A stretch of 47,939 bases of DNA, taken from Oerskovia rustica (GTDB lineage Bacteria; Actinomycetota; Actinomycetes; Actinomycetales; Cellulomonadaceae). This document shows, one piece after another, positions 36,313-44,993 of the stretch. The notes beneath the pieces were generated by a model that did no database searches, was not told the DNA's origin, and saw only the letters and a list, made by a program, of their open reading frames with translations. The first letter of the stretch is position 1. Every line of letters begins with the position of its first letter. Both the position numbers and the translations under genes were made by a program. The stretch lies in NCBI RefSeq assembly GCF_014836555.1, contig NZ_JACSQQ010000026.1, forward strand, positions 7,049 to 54,987, read 5' to 3'.

Positions 36313-36495
36313 CTCGCCTCCTCGGGAGTTCTTTGACGCATTCAGAGCAAAATGCGTGGGTACGGAAAGGTGCTGCACGCTCTCCCGCGCCCTCTTGAGG
36401 GTGGGGGATGCGGGCAATACCCGTCCAACCCGTCCAACCTACCCCGCCGGGTGGCTCGGAGAAAAGTATCCGCCCACGTCACGAGCCCCGAAGGG

Positions 36496-37932
36496 TCAGT
36501 TTCCGCCCTCCGCGGGCACGGGCGTCGCGAACTCGGGGGCCTCCGGCTCGCGCGTCGACGAGATCGTGATCAGGTCCTCCTGGGTGATCTTCGGATTCGC
36601 GCCCTCGTTGCGGACCGACGACATCGCACCGCCGGGAATCTCGAGCGCGGTCTCGAGAGTCGACGGGTCACCGATGGCCTGCCACTGGTAGGGGGACGAG
36701 ATCTTCTGCCCGTCGACCACCATCCCCCGACTCGTCTCCTCGAAGTAGCTGCTCGTGACCAGGCGGATCCCGTTGACCTCGACGACCTCCACGCCGGCGT
36801 TGCGGAGCTCCTCGAGGATGTTGAAGAGCTTGCTCGCGGGGATCCGCTGGTCGGTCTCGGTGATCGTCAGGGTGATCCCCGGCCCCTCGGCGGGCAGTCG
36901 ACCCGAGAGGATCCCCTGCGTCTGCGACTGACGTTGCGCGAGCTCGAGGGCGGCGCGCTGCTGTCCTGACCCCGAGCTCAGCTCGTCACGAGTGTCCTGG
37001 AGCCCCTGCACGCGGGACTCGAGATCGTTCGCGCGCTGGGTGACGTCGTCCAGGAGGCGGACCAGGTCGCTCTGGCGCAGCGACGAGAGCTGCTGCTCCT
37101 GCGTCTGGCTCACCTGCACGGCCAGTGCGAACCCGAGCAGGGCGCACAGGAGACCGGCGAGGAGCTGGGAACGGGTGACCGTCGGCCTCATGGCGCGACC
37201 GAGCTTCGCCCAGCCGCCCGAGGAGTCGGTGCTCGCCCCCGTGGGGATGGCGGGAGCGCCTCCGGTCGCCTCGTGGCGCCCGTGCGGCCGGTCCGGGTCC
37301 GGGAGCGGAGGCGTCGCGGTCGGGGAAGGAGCAGAGGTCTCGGTTCCGGCACCAGCGCCGAGACCGACGTCCGTGGCCGTGGGTGTGCCTTGCGGCTGGC
37401 CCTCGGTCGGGGTCGCACCCGCTGCCGACGCGTCCGTCACCGTTGCAGGCTCGCCGCTGTCGCCCGGCTCGTCGGCGACGTCCCACGGCACGTCGGACGC
37501 GGTCCGGCTGTCACCGCTGTCGGCCGTGGCGGATGCCGTGTCGGCCGTCTCGCCGGCCTCGGGCGTCTCGACCGTCGCGTCGACGGTCAACGGTCTGCCG
37601 TCCAGCGTGCCCTCTGCGCGTCCCGCCTCAGGAGCGGCGTCGTCAGTGTCGTCGTGTGCCTCGGGATCCACCGGAGGGGCGACAGGCGCAGGAGGCGCGT
37701 CGGGCCGGGCAGCATCGGGCGCGCCGGGCACCTCGGCCACGGCGTCGACGGCGCCAGGCTCGGCCGGGTCGCCGGGAGAGGTCTCGTCCGCGTCCGCGGT
37801 GGGTCCGGTCGGCACCGCGGCGTCCTCGTCGGGACGCTCCGTCTCCCCGGCGGCGACGTCGGCCTCATGGGGTGGAGCGGTTTCAGGGTTCTCGGGGTCC
37901 ACGGGACCGGTGGGGGTCGAGTCCGTCGTCAT
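36496..37932 (-). CDS. DUF881 protein with long disordered N terminus
   Basis: A 478-residue protein. Residues 1-245 are a low-complexity Pro/Ala/Thr/Asp/Glu-rich region without hydrophobic segments, so cytoplasmic and disordered. One membrane helix follows (about 262-281), then a coiled coil (about 283-335) and the extracellular DUF881 domain (about 340-450, with GPGITLTITETDQRIPASKL, LRNAGVEVVEVNGIRLVTSS and YQWQAIGDPSTLETAL). DUF881 genes flank sbp across Gram-positives and are linked to the envelope or division, without known activity. The N-terminal extension is much longer than in the sister protein at 38270. Confidence 0.85.
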   Translation of the reverse strand: MTTDSTPTGPVDPENPETAPPHEADVAAGETERPDEDAAVPTGPTADADETSPGDPAEPGAVDAVAEVPGAPDAARPDAPPAPVAPPVDPEAHDDTDDAAPEAGRAEGTLDGRPLTVDATVETPEAGETADTASATADSGDSRTASDVPWDVADEPGDSGEPATVTDASAAGATPTEGQPQGTPTATDVGLGAGAGTETSAPSPTATPPLPDPDRPHGRHEATGGAPAIPTGASTDSSGGWAKLGRAMRPTVTRSQLLAGLLCALLGFALAVQVSQTQEQQLSSLRQSDLVRLLDDVTQRANDLESRVQGLQDTRDELSSGSGQQRAALELAQRQSQTQGILSGRLPAEGPGITLTITETDQRIPASKLFNILEELRNAGVEVVEVNGIRLVTSSYFEETSRGMVVDGQKISSPYQWQAIGDPSTLETALEIPGGAMSSVRNEGANPKITQEDLITISSTREPEAPEFATPVPAEGGN

Positions 37933-37940
37933 CGCTTCAC

Positions 37941-38273
37941 CTAGGCCTTGAACAGGTGCCGACGAATGGCGGCGGCGTTGGAGAAGATGCGGATCCCGAG
38001 GACGACGACGACGCCGGTCGAGAGCTGCGTGCCCACTCCGAGCTGGTCTCCGAGGAACACGATAAGGGCCGCGACGACCACGTTCGAGAGGAACGAGACG
38101 AGGAAGACCTTGTCGTTGAAGAGCCCGTCGAGCATGGCGCGCAGACCGCCGAAGAGTGCATCGAGCGCCGCGACGACCGCGATGGGCAGGTAGGGCTGCA
38201 GGGCGACGGGGACGGTGGGTTGGAGCACGAGCCCCGCCACGACTCCGAGGACCAGTCCGACGACTGCGATCAT
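37941..38273 (-). CDS. sbp: small basic protein Sbp (DUF1290)
   Basis: A 110-residue membrane protein of the Sbp/DUF1290 family with three predicted helices: 1-16, 28-50 region and 60-75, plus LSTGVVVVLGIRIFSNAAAI near the end. It is always found with DUF881 genes, here one on each side. Its first codon overlaps the stop of the upstream DUF881 gene by 4 bp. Function unknown; probable partner of the DUF881 proteins in the membrane. Confidence 0.9.
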   Translation of the reverse strand: MIAVVGLVLGVVAGLVLQPTVPVALQPYLPIAVVAALDALFGGLRAMLDGLFNDKVFLVSFLSNVVVAALIVFLGDQLGVGTQLSTGVVVVLGIRIFSNAAAIRRHLFKA

Positions 38274-39271
38274 TCCGTGCTCTCCTGCCCTGCGAGTGAA
38301 CTGTCGGCTCCGGTGGGACCGGTCGTCGACGCGGGGCTCTCCGTCTCCCCCGTCGACGCGCCGTCCTGACCGGTCGGCGCCTCAGGCTCGTCACCTGTGG
38401 CTGCCGTGGAGTCTACGGCGTGCGCGTAGAACAGACGTTGGATCCCGTTGCCCGGCAACGAGAGCTTGCTCTGCGCGATCCGGCTGTACTGGATCCCCCA
38501 CGTCGAGCTGATGGTGCTCAGGTACCCGGGGGCCGCCGAGCGGGCGAACTCGGTCTCGAGCGTGGCTGGGTCCCCGATCGCCTCGACCCTGTAGGGGGCG
38601 ATCAAGGGCTGGAGGTCCACGAGGATCGCCTCGCCCGCGCTCCGGACGGCGCTGAGCGGCGTGAGGCGCTGCCCGTTGATCGCGATGGCCTCCGCGCCGG
38701 AGGCCCAGAGCGAGTTCACCACGCGCTGCAGGTCACCGTCCTGCACCTTCTTGTTGTGGGACTGGTCGTCCGCGCCCACCCCCTCCGCGGCGTCGTTGAG
38801 CGTGATCACGAGCCCCGGACCGGTGACCGCGATCGACCCGTTGGAGACGCCGTCGGTCTGGAGCGTCTCGAGCAGGAGGGGGTCGACGTCGGCGAGGGCG
38901 TCCGTCTGCAGGGTCTCGATCTCCTCGCTCAGGGCCGTGGCCTGCGCGGACAGCGCGTCGACGTCGTCCCGCCGGCTCACGATCTCCTTCTCGAGCACCT
39001 TGCGCGCCTCGATCGCGGCACCCTGAGGCGCGCGCAGGTCGATCGTCGCGGCGGCCGTCACGAACCCCAGCAGGATCGCGAGCGCGGCGACGAGGATCCA
39101 GGTGCGGGTCTTGCGGGGTGGTTCGTCCCCGGCCGCGCGCCGTGCGGCGGCCTCGGCGTATCCGGCGTCGAGCGGGCGGTCCATGACCTCGGTGAGGAGG
39201 GTCATGGAGGCGTCGAGGGCCGGCTTCCCGTGTCGGGAGCCGTGCGCGTCGTTGCGGGGGGCGGAGGTCAT
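38270..39271 (-). CDS. DUF881 protein
   Basis: A 333-residue protein with a short cytoplasmic N terminus, one membrane helix (about 57-76), a coiled-coil segment (about 85-125) and an extracellular DUF881 domain (about 145-275: GPGLVITLNDAAEG, LQRVVNSLWASGAEAIAING, YRVEAIGDPATLETEF). The tail is Thr/Gly/Glu-rich. ATG 39271 overlaps the stop of the phosphatidyltransferase gene by 4 bp and its own end overlaps sbp by 4 bp, so this is a tightly coupled operon. Confidence 0.9.
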   Translation of the reverse strand: MTSAPRNDAHGSRHGKPALDASMTLLTEVMDRPLDAGYAEAAARRAAGDEPPRKTRTWILVAALAILLGFVTAAATIDLRAPQGAAIEARKVLEKEIVSRRDDVDALSAQATALSEEIETLQTDALADVDPLLLETLQTDGVSNGSIAVTGPGLVITLNDAAEGVGADDQSHNKKVQDGDLQRVVNSLWASGAEAIAINGQRLTPLSAVRSAGEAILVDLQPLIAPYRVEAIGDPATLETEFARSAAPGYLSTISSTWGIQYSRIAQSKLSLPGNGIQRLFYAHAVDSTAATGDEPEAPTGQDGASTGETESPASTTGPTGADSSLAGQESTE

Positions 39272-39867
39272 CCTGCGGCCGTCTCCTGGGGGTCGGTGCG
39301 GGGTGCGACGAGCTGACGGGTCTGGCGGATGTACTGGACGCCCGCGAGCCAGTAGAGGCCGACGCCCCATCCGGTGAAGGCCCAGCCGATGATGGAGGCG
39401 GTCGCGCCCAGGGCGCCGGGGGCCTCGGCCAGCAGGAGGAGCGGGAAGGCGTAGAGGAGTGCGAAGGTCGCCGCCTTGCCGACGAAGCTCACGGGGAGCG
39501 GGCCGTACCCGTGACGGGTGAGGACGGGCAGGAGGCACAGGAGGGTGACGTCGCGGAGGAGGATCACGACGAGGACCCAGAGGGGGACGACGTCCCTCCA
39601 GGCGAGGCCGACGAGGGTGACCAGGATGAAGAGCCGGTCGGCCGCCGGGTCGAGCATCTGGCCGAGCTTGGTGACCTGGTCCAGGCGTCGGGCGAGGATG
39701 CCGTCGAGCCAGTCGGAGGCTCCGGAGATCGCGAGGACAGCAAGCGCCCATTCGTCGTTGCCGCGGACGATGAGGACCGCGAAGACGGGGACGAGGGCGA
39801 GCCGGAGCAGGCTGATGACGTTGGGGATCGTGAGGATGCGTGAGCTGACCTCTTGATCTGCTGCCAC
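39268..39867 (-). CDS. CDP-alcohol phosphatidyltransferase
   Basis: A 199-residue membrane enzyme with about six helices and the CDP-alcohol phosphotransferase signature DWLDGILARRLDQVTKLGQM followed by LDPAADR (about 52-77), all aspartates present. It is the position and type of mycobacterial PgsA2 (Rv1822), a phosphatidylglycerophosphate synthase-like enzyme; the head-group alcohol is not proven. GTG 39867 is the first possible start near the conserved region; an in-frame GTG at 39873 with GGAG upstream is an equal candidate. Confidence 0.87.
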   Translation of the reverse strand: MAADQEVSSRILTIPNVISLLRLALVPVFAVLIVRGNDEWALAVLAISGASDWLDGILARRLDQVTKLGQMLDPAADRLFILVTLVGLAWRDVVPLWVLVVILLRDVTLLCLLPVLTRHGYGPLPVSFVGKAATFALLYAFPLLLLAEAPGALGATASIIGWAFTGWGVGLYWLAGVQYIRQTRQLVAPRTDPQETAAG

Positions 39868-40344
39868 GCCCACCGTCCGTTGCTCCGTGCGTCTCGCGCG
39901 TCCTGTTGCCGTCTTCATCCTACGGTGGGCCATCCTAGGGCCGGGCGGGTGCGGGGCGCTGGCATTTCGCGGTCCCGGCGGGGCGTTGTGGCCGGTTCTT
40001 CCGGTTCGTGCGGTATGGCCGGTGGGTGGCGTGCGCGACAGGTGCCATGGGGAACCTGGTGGGGAGCCGGAGCGTTCGGTTCTGCGCTCCCCCGTCAGGC
40101 AGGGGCGCGAGGCCTCTGTGCTCGACGTCACCGGGTGCCCGTTCCCCCTCGGGGGCGGGCGTCGCGTAGACTGGCGGCACAATCTGGAGTTCGTCGCTGT
40201 TCCCGCGTGTTCGTGTGAGTGTGGCCCGCCGCTGTTTTTGCGCGGGCGAGTCACCGGTGTGTGTTCGGGAGTGCGGCCAGTGGAGAGCCGACTTGGCGAC
40301 CACGCGTAACTCCCACCCTCAGCGAAACGGTTGAACACATCTCC
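39868..40344 (+). other. 477-bp divergent region with deaD leader
   Basis: Lower GC and T-richer than its surroundings. TAGACT (40167-40172) is the best -10 box for the RNA helicase gene, giving an untranslated leader of about 165 nt. The leader contains the hairpin 40224-40247. Nothing else recognised. Confidence 0.5.
40224..40247 (+). promoter_or_regulatory. hairpin in the RNA helicase leader
   Basis: GCCCGC (40224-40229) pairs with GCGGGC (40242-40247); the loop contains T5. Long structured leaders are common on deaD/csdA genes and can mediate autoregulation or cold response. Confidence 0.5.
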
Positions 40345-42267
40345 ATGTCTCTTGACACCTCTGCGCCCTCGCACGCCCTCGACCAGGTCGAGGCCGCCCA
40401 GACGCCGGCTCCCGCCGAGCAGTCGGGTCCCACGTTCGCAGACCTGGGTCTGCCCTCGAACATCCTGAAGGCCGTGACGGACCTCGGCTTCACGATCCCC
40501 TCCGCGATCCAGGAGCGCGCGATCCCCGCGCTGCTCTCCGGGCGCGACATCACGGGCGTCGCCCAGACCGGTACGGGCAAGACCGCCGCGTTCGGTCTGC
40601 CGATGCTCGCCGCGATCGACCCGAACCTGGGTCGCGTCCAGGGCCTGGTCCTCGCTCCGACCCGTGAGCTCGCGATGCAGGTGGCCGAGGCCATCGAGTC
40701 GTTCGCCAAGCACGTGCCGGGCATCGAGGTCGTCGCGGTCTACGGCGGTTCCCCGTACCAGCCCCAGCAGCGCGCGCTGCAGCGCGGCGCCCAGATCGTC
40801 GTCGGTACCCCCGGTCGCGTGATGGACCACCTGGAGCGTCGCAGCCTCGTGCTCGACGACATCCGCTACCTGGTCCTGGACGAGGCGGACGAGATGCTGC
40901 GCATGGGCTTCGCCGAGGACGTCGAGAAGATCTTCGGCCAGGCACCCAAGGAGCGTCAGGTCGCGCTGTTCTCCGCGACGATGCCGGCCCCGATCCGTCG
41001 GGTCGCCGCCCAGCACCTGAACGACCCGGTCGAGATCGCGGTGACGCGCCAGTCCTCGACGGTCACCTCGGTGCGCCAGACGTACTCCGTCGTGCCGTTC
41101 CGTCACAAGACCGGCGCGCTGGTGCGTGTTCTCGCGACCTCGGACGCCGATGCGGCGATCGTGTTCACCCGTACCCGTGGTGCGGCCGAGGAGGTCGGGT
41201 CGGCTCTCGTCGAGCGCGGCATCTCGGCGGCCACGATCTCTGGTGACGTGGCGCAGAAGGACCGCGAGAAGATCGTCGAGCGTCTGCGCTCGGGCGCTCT
41301 GGACGTCCTGGTCGCGACCGACGTCGCGGCGCGTGGCCTGGACGTGGACCGCATCGGCCTGGTCGTGAACTTCGACCTGCCGGGCGAGCCGGAGGCGTAC
41401 GTTCACCGCATCGGCCGCACGGGTCGTGCCGGTCGTACGGGCGAGGCCCTGAGCTTCGTGACCCCGGGCGAGCGCAACCGTCTGAAGTTCATCGAGAAGA
41501 CCATCCGCGCGAGCCTCGAGGAGGTCGACGTGCCCTCCCCCGCGGACGTCTCCGCGCACAAGGCTCGTCGCATCCTCGGGCAGGTCGCCGAGCGCCAGGC
41601 CGCCGGTCGCCTGTCGATGTACCGCGACCTGGTCGCGGCGCACGTCGCGGAGTCGGGCATCGACCCGATCGACCTCGCGGCCGTCCTGGTCGCCCTGTCG
41701 GTCGGTGACGACGGCCCCAAGGCGCGCGAGGAGCAGGAGCTCTTCGAGGCTCAGCGTGCCGAGGCGAAGAACGCGCGCCGTGAGCGCGAGTCCCGCCCCT
41801 ACGGCGACCGCGACTCGCGTGGCCCTCGTGAGGGTGGTCGTGGCGGTGAGCGCGGCATCCGTCGTGACGCCGTCGGGACCCGCTACCGTCTCGCCGTCGG
41901 GCACACGCACGGCGCCCAGCCGTCGGGCATCGTCGGCGCGCTGACGAACGAGGGTGGCCTGAACGGCAAGGACCTGGGCAAGATCGACATCTTCCCGAGC
42001 TTCTCGCTGGTCGACATCGCCACGCCGCTCGATGCCGCCACGATCGACCGCATCTCGCGCGCCCGGGTCGCGGGCAAGTCCTTGCGGATCCAGGTGGACC
42101 AGGGTGCGCCCCAGGGTGCCCGTGGCCCCCGTGCGGGTGGTTCGGCGCCTCGTTCGGGCGGCTACTCCGGTGGTCACTCGGGCCACGGCCCGGCCGGTCG
42201 CTACGACGAGCGTGGCGAGCGCGGCGGCGAGCGCAAGGCTCCCCGGTTCCGCGCCGGCGAGCGCTGA
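40345..42267 (+). CDS. deaD: DEAD-box RNA helicase (DeaD/CsdA type)
   Basis: A 640-residue DEAD-box RNA helicase. Q motif and AQTGTGKT (73-80), PTRELAMQV, TPGRVMDH, DEAD (179-182), SATMP, and RIGRTGRAGR are all seen; a DbpA-type RNA-binding domain (about 500-590, with IFPSFSLVDI) and an RGG-rich tail follow. It remodels rRNA and mRNA, notably in the cold. Codons use more T in third position (for example CGT and GGT) than neighbours, a sign of high expression. ATG 40345 starts the conserved protein; the leader is long. Confidence 0.93.
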   Translation: MSLDTSAPSHALDQVEAAQTPAPAEQSGPTFADLGLPSNILKAVTDLGFTIPSAIQERAIPALLSGRDITGVAQTGTGKTAAFGLPMLAAIDPNLGRVQGLVLAPTRELAMQVAEAIESFAKHVPGIEVVAVYGGSPYQPQQRALQRGAQIVVGTPGRVMDHLERRSLVLDDIRYLVLDEADEMLRMGFAEDVEKIFGQAPKERQVALFSATMPAPIRRVAAQHLNDPVEIAVTRQSSTVTSVRQTYSVVPFRHKTGALVRVLATSDADAAIVFTRTRGAAEEVGSALVERGISAATISGDVAQKDREKIVERLRSGALDVLVATDVAARGLDVDRIGLVVNFDLPGEPEAYVHRIGRTGRAGRTGEALSFVTPGERNRLKFIEKTIRASLEEVDVPSPADVSAHKARRILGQVAERQAAGRLSMYRDLVAAHVAESGIDPIDLAAVLVALSVGDDGPKAREEQELFEAQRAEAKNARRERESRPYGDRDSRGPREGGRGGERGIRRDAVGTRYRLAVGHTHGAQPSGIVGALTNEGGLNGKDLGKIDIFPSFSLVDIATPLDAATIDRISRARVAGKSLRIQVDQGAPQGARGPRAGGSAPRSGGYSGGHSGHGPAGRYDERGERGGERKAPRFRAGER

Positions 42268-42308
42268 GCGCACCGACGGGTCCTGAGCAGGACCGCTGAG
42301 CACGACGT

Positions 42309-42344
42309 GAGGGCCCCCGGAACCCCCAGGTTCCGGGGGCCCTC
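42309..42344. terminator. terminator after deaD
   Basis: A 16-bp perfect stem (42309-42324 and 42329-42344) around loop CCCA, 41 bp after the helicase stop and facing the end of the PH-domain gene. Confidence 0.88.
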
Positions 42345-42412
42345 CCTCGTTGCGGGGTCGGGCCCCTGGTGGGCGCTGGCCCGAGCAGGGCCCGGTGCCC
42401 GACGGCGCCGCG

Positions 42413-42889
42413 TCAGTCCTCGTGCGCCTCGCCGTGGGCCGCGACGAGTGCCGCCAGGCGCGCCGCCTCGCTCTCGCTGCGACGGGCCCCGTCCGCACGC
42501 TGGATGCCCATGACCGCGAGCGCCTTGCCGTCCGACAGGTCGAGGCGTACCCAGGGGTCGCCGGGGCCGAAGCGCACGGAGACGACCTGGGGCCAGTCGA
42601 GGCGGCGGGTGAAGACGATGTTGTGCACGGTGAGGTGTTCGGGGGTGACGGTGGCTCGTACCTGGCCGAGGCGCCACAGGATGAGGGCGCAGAAGGCGCC
42701 GACGCCGATCGTGGCTGCCTTGTTCCAGCCGGAGTCGGTGCCGGGTCCGGTGGCGACGAGGGCGACGAAGGTGCATCCGGTGAGGATCACGAGGGCGGCG
42801 GTGTAGGCGACGGCGGTGCCCCAGCGGGGGCGGAAGGGCGCGTAGGGGTCGCCGGGCAGGTGTTCGGGGGGTGCGACGTTGCTGCTCAC
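42413..42889 (-). CDS. PH-domain membrane protein
   Basis: A 158-residue protein with two helices (about 24-46 and 57-72) and a bacterial PH domain (about 75-130: ATVTPEHLTVHNIVFTRRLD, WPQVVSVRFG, VRLDLSDGKALAVMGIQ). Proteins of this kind sit next to hisG in many Actinobacteria (Rv2120c in M. tuberculosis). Function unknown. It is separated from hisG by strong hairpins, so it has its own transcript. Confidence 0.85.
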   Translation of the reverse strand: MSSNVAPPEHLPGDPYAPFRPRWGTAVAYTAALVILTGCTFVALVATGPGTDSGWNKAATIGVGAFCALILWRLGQVRATVTPEHLTVHNIVFTRRLDWPQVVSVRFGPGDPWVRLDLSDGKALAVMGIQRADGARRSESEAARLAALVAAHGEAHED

Positions 42890-42947
42890 GTTCCTATCCT
42901 CCCCCTGTCTGTCCTGCGGACGGCGTCGGCCGGTGCCGGGAGACGGC

Positions 42948-42990
42948 GCTGCCCGGGTGCCGGCGCGGTGGTGCGCGGCACCCGGGCAGC
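42948..42990. terminator. hairpin between PH gene and hisG
   Basis: A 15-bp perfect stem (42948-42962 with 42976-42990) in the 191-bp gap. A second long-range stem pairs 43008-43016 with 43065-43073 just after the hisG stop. Together they should end hisG transcription. Confidence 0.75.
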
Positions 42991-43080
42991 GTGGTGCTGT
43001 GTCCGGCTCCAGGGGCGTGCGGGGCTGCTCGGGTGGGTCTCCCCGGGCCTCCGGGCCTTCGGGTGCCCCTGGAGGGGGGC

Positions 43081-43935
43081 TCAGAGGCGGCAGGCGTGGA
43101 TCGAGGTGACGAGGATGGCGCGCGCCCCGACCTCGTAGAGGGCGTCCATGAGCTTGTTGGTCTGGTCGCGGCGCACCATGGCGCGCACGGCTGCCCAGTC
43201 CCGGTCGTGCAGCGGCGAGACGGTCGGGGACTCGAGGCCGGGCGTGAGGGCCACTGCGGCCTCGACGAGGTGCGCGGGCACGTCGTAGTCCATGAGGACG
43301 TACTGGCGGGCTGTGAGGACGCCCAGCAGGCGGCGGGTGAGCGTCTCCAGGCCGGCTGAGACCTCGTCGTCGGTCACGGAGGCCGGGCGGATCAGGACGG
43401 CCTCGGACTTGAGGATGGGGTCGCCGAAGACCTCGAGGCCTGCGCCGCGCAGGGTCGTGCCGGTGGACACGACGTCCGCGACGACGTCGGCGATGCCGAG
43501 CTGGACCGCGGACTCGACCGCGCCGTCCAGGTGCACCACGGAGGCCGTGACGCCGTGGGTGCGCAGGTGGTTCTCCACCAGCACCTCGTAGGACGTGGCC
43601 ACGCGCAGTCCTTCGACCTGGTCGAGGGATGTGATGGTGCCCACGGGGGCGGCGTAGCGGAACGTGGAGCCGGCGAAGCCGAGCTGCATGTGCTCGACGG
43701 CCTCGGCCCCCGAGTCGAGCAGGAGGTCGCGGCCCGTGATGCCGGCGTCGACCGTGCCGGTGCCGACGTACACGGCGATGTCGCGGGGGCGCAGGAAGAA
43801 GAACTCGACGTCGTTGTCCGGGTCCGCGAGCACGAGCTCACGGGTGTCGCGGCGCTGGCGGTAGCCGGCCTCGCGGAGCATGTCGACGGCGGGCTCGGAC
43901 AGGGAGCCCTTGTTGGGAACGGCGATACGGAGCAC
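43081..43935 (-). CDS. hisG: ATP phosphoribosyltransferase HisG (long form)
   Basis: A 284-residue long-form HisG, first step of histidine synthesis (ATP plus PRPP). It starts [20 protein letters not shown]; the PRPP loop region [14 protein letters not shown] lies near 159-172 and the C-terminal regulatory ACT-like domain (about 212-284) mediates histidine feedback. The GTG at 43935 has GAGG upstream. It is 193 bp downstream of hisE and probably in the same transcript. Confidence 0.95.
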   Translation of the reverse strand: MLRIAVPNKGSLSEPAVDMLREAGYRQRRDTRELVLADPDNDVEFFFLRPRDIAVYVGTGTVDAGITGRDLLLDSGAEAVEHMQLGFAGSTFRYAAPVGTITSLDQVEGLRVATSYEVLVENHLRTHGVTASVVHLDGAVESAVQLGIADVVADVVSTGTTLRGAGLEVFGDPILKSEAVLIRPASVTDDEVSAGLETLTRRLLGVLTARQYVLMDYDVPAHLVEAAVALTPGLESPTVSPLHDRDWAAVRAMVRRDQTNKLMDALYEVGARAILVTSIHACRL

Positions 43936-44128
43936 GGGGTCCTCGCGTTTCTTGGGGGAGTTCGGGGACGGGGCGGTCAGGGTGACCGATCACCCGGTCG
44001 GCGCGCCGGCGACGGCGGGCGCGCAGGGACGGACGGTGGACGACTGCGGACGACGGACATGCGTGAGGGAAGCGACCCGGTGGCCTGAGCCTCCGTGCGC
44101 CTCCCCCTGGACCCGGACCTGGCCGGGT

Positions 44129-44392
44129 TCACAGATGCTTGTACACGTCCTGCAGGGTCAGGCCCTTGGCCAGGAGCAGCACCTGCACGTGGTAGAGGAG
44201 CTGGGAGACCTCCTCGGCCGTCTTGTCGTCACCCTCGTACTCGGCCGCCATCCATACCTCGGCGGCCTCCTCGACGATCTTCTTCCCGATCGCATGGACA
44301 CCGGCATCCAGCTCCGCGACCGTGCCGGAACCGGCGGGTCGGGTGGTGGCCTTCTCGGTGAGCTCGGCGAACAGCCCTTCGAACGTCTTCAC
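44129..44392 (-). CDS. hisE: phosphoribosyl-ATP pyrophosphatase HisE
   Basis: An 87-residue HisE of the MazG-like fold; it hydrolyses phosphoribosyl-ATP, the second step of histidine synthesis. [14 protein letters not shown] (37-50) carries the metal-binding acidic residues and [19 protein letters not shown] follows. GTG 44392 is 6 nt after TACCCT (44399-44404, minus), so it heads the his unit with a leaderless mRNA. Longer in-frame extension has no similarity. Confidence 0.93.
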   Translation of the reverse strand: MKTFEGLFAELTEKATTRPAGSGTVAELDAGVHAIGKKIVEEAAEVWMAAEYEGDDKTAEEVSQLLYHVQVLLLAKGLTLQDVYKHL

Positions 44393-44398
44393 CCGACC

Positions 44399-44404
44399 AG
44401 GGTA
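44399..44404 (-). promoter_or_regulatory. -10 box of hisE
   Basis: TACCCT on the minus strand ends 6 nt before GTG 44392. Confidence 0.55.
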
Positions 44405-44462
44405 GTCGCCCGGCGGTGGGTGGGCGGACCTGTCCCGCCCACCGGTCACCGCGCGACCGCGG

Positions 44463-44500
44463 CCCCCCCCCCGGGGGGGGGGGGGGGGGGGGGGGCCCCC
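44463..44500. repeat. C10-G23-C5 homopolymer fold-back
   Basis: C at 44463-44472, G at 44473-44495, C at 44496-44500, between ribH and hisE. The C and G runs can pair, giving a terminator-like hairpin for the riboflavin operon, but the length suggests slippage or a base-calling problem. Confidence 0.8.
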
Positions 44501-44525
44501 GCGCCGTCGGGCCGTCAGCGGGTGC

Positions 44526-44993
44526 TCACAGGTCGCGCAGCGCCACGACCGTCGCGATGGCCGCCTCGGCGGCCTCCGCGCCCTTGTCCTCCCGGGAGCC
44601 GGGCAGCCCGGCCCGGTCGAGGGCCTGCTGCTCGTCGTCGCACGTGAGCACCCCGAAGCCGACCGGGACCCCGGTGCGCACCGAGACGTCCGTCAGGCCG
44701 GTCGTGGCGGCCGAGCACACGTACTCGAAGTGCGGGGTCCCGCCGCGGATCACGACGCCCAGCGCGACGACGGCGTCCGCGCCGTGCTCGGCGGCGCGTG
44801 CGGCCGCGACGGGCAGCTCGAACGAGCCCGGCACGCGGATCTCGGTGACGTGCGAGACGTGCGCGGCCGCGAGCGCCCGACGGGCGCCCGCGAGGAGGCC
44901 GTCCATGACCTCGGTGTGCCAGCTGGCGGCCACGACGGTGATCCGCAGCCCGGTGCCGTCGACGGTGATCTGGGGTGCTCCTGCGCCGCTCAT
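44526..44993 (-). CDS. ribH: 6,7-dimethyl-8-ribityllumazine synthase
   Basis: A 155-residue lumazine synthase, the penultimate step of riboflavin synthesis, forming icosahedral or pentameric assemblies. Signatures: [18 protein letters not shown] (20-37), [11 protein letters not shown] (54-64), [18 protein letters not shown] and [21 protein letters not shown] 44993 overlaps the ribBA stop by 4 bp. It is the last gene of the rib operon, followed by the C/G homopolymer. Confidence 0.95.
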   Translation of the reverse strand: MSGAGAPQITVDGTGLRITVVAASWHTEVMDGLLAGARRALAAAHVSHVTEIRVPGSFELPVAAARAAEHGADAVVALGVVIRGGTPHFEYVCSAATTGLTDVSVRTGVPVGFGVLTCDDEQQALDRAGLPGSREDKGAEAAEAAIATVVALRDL

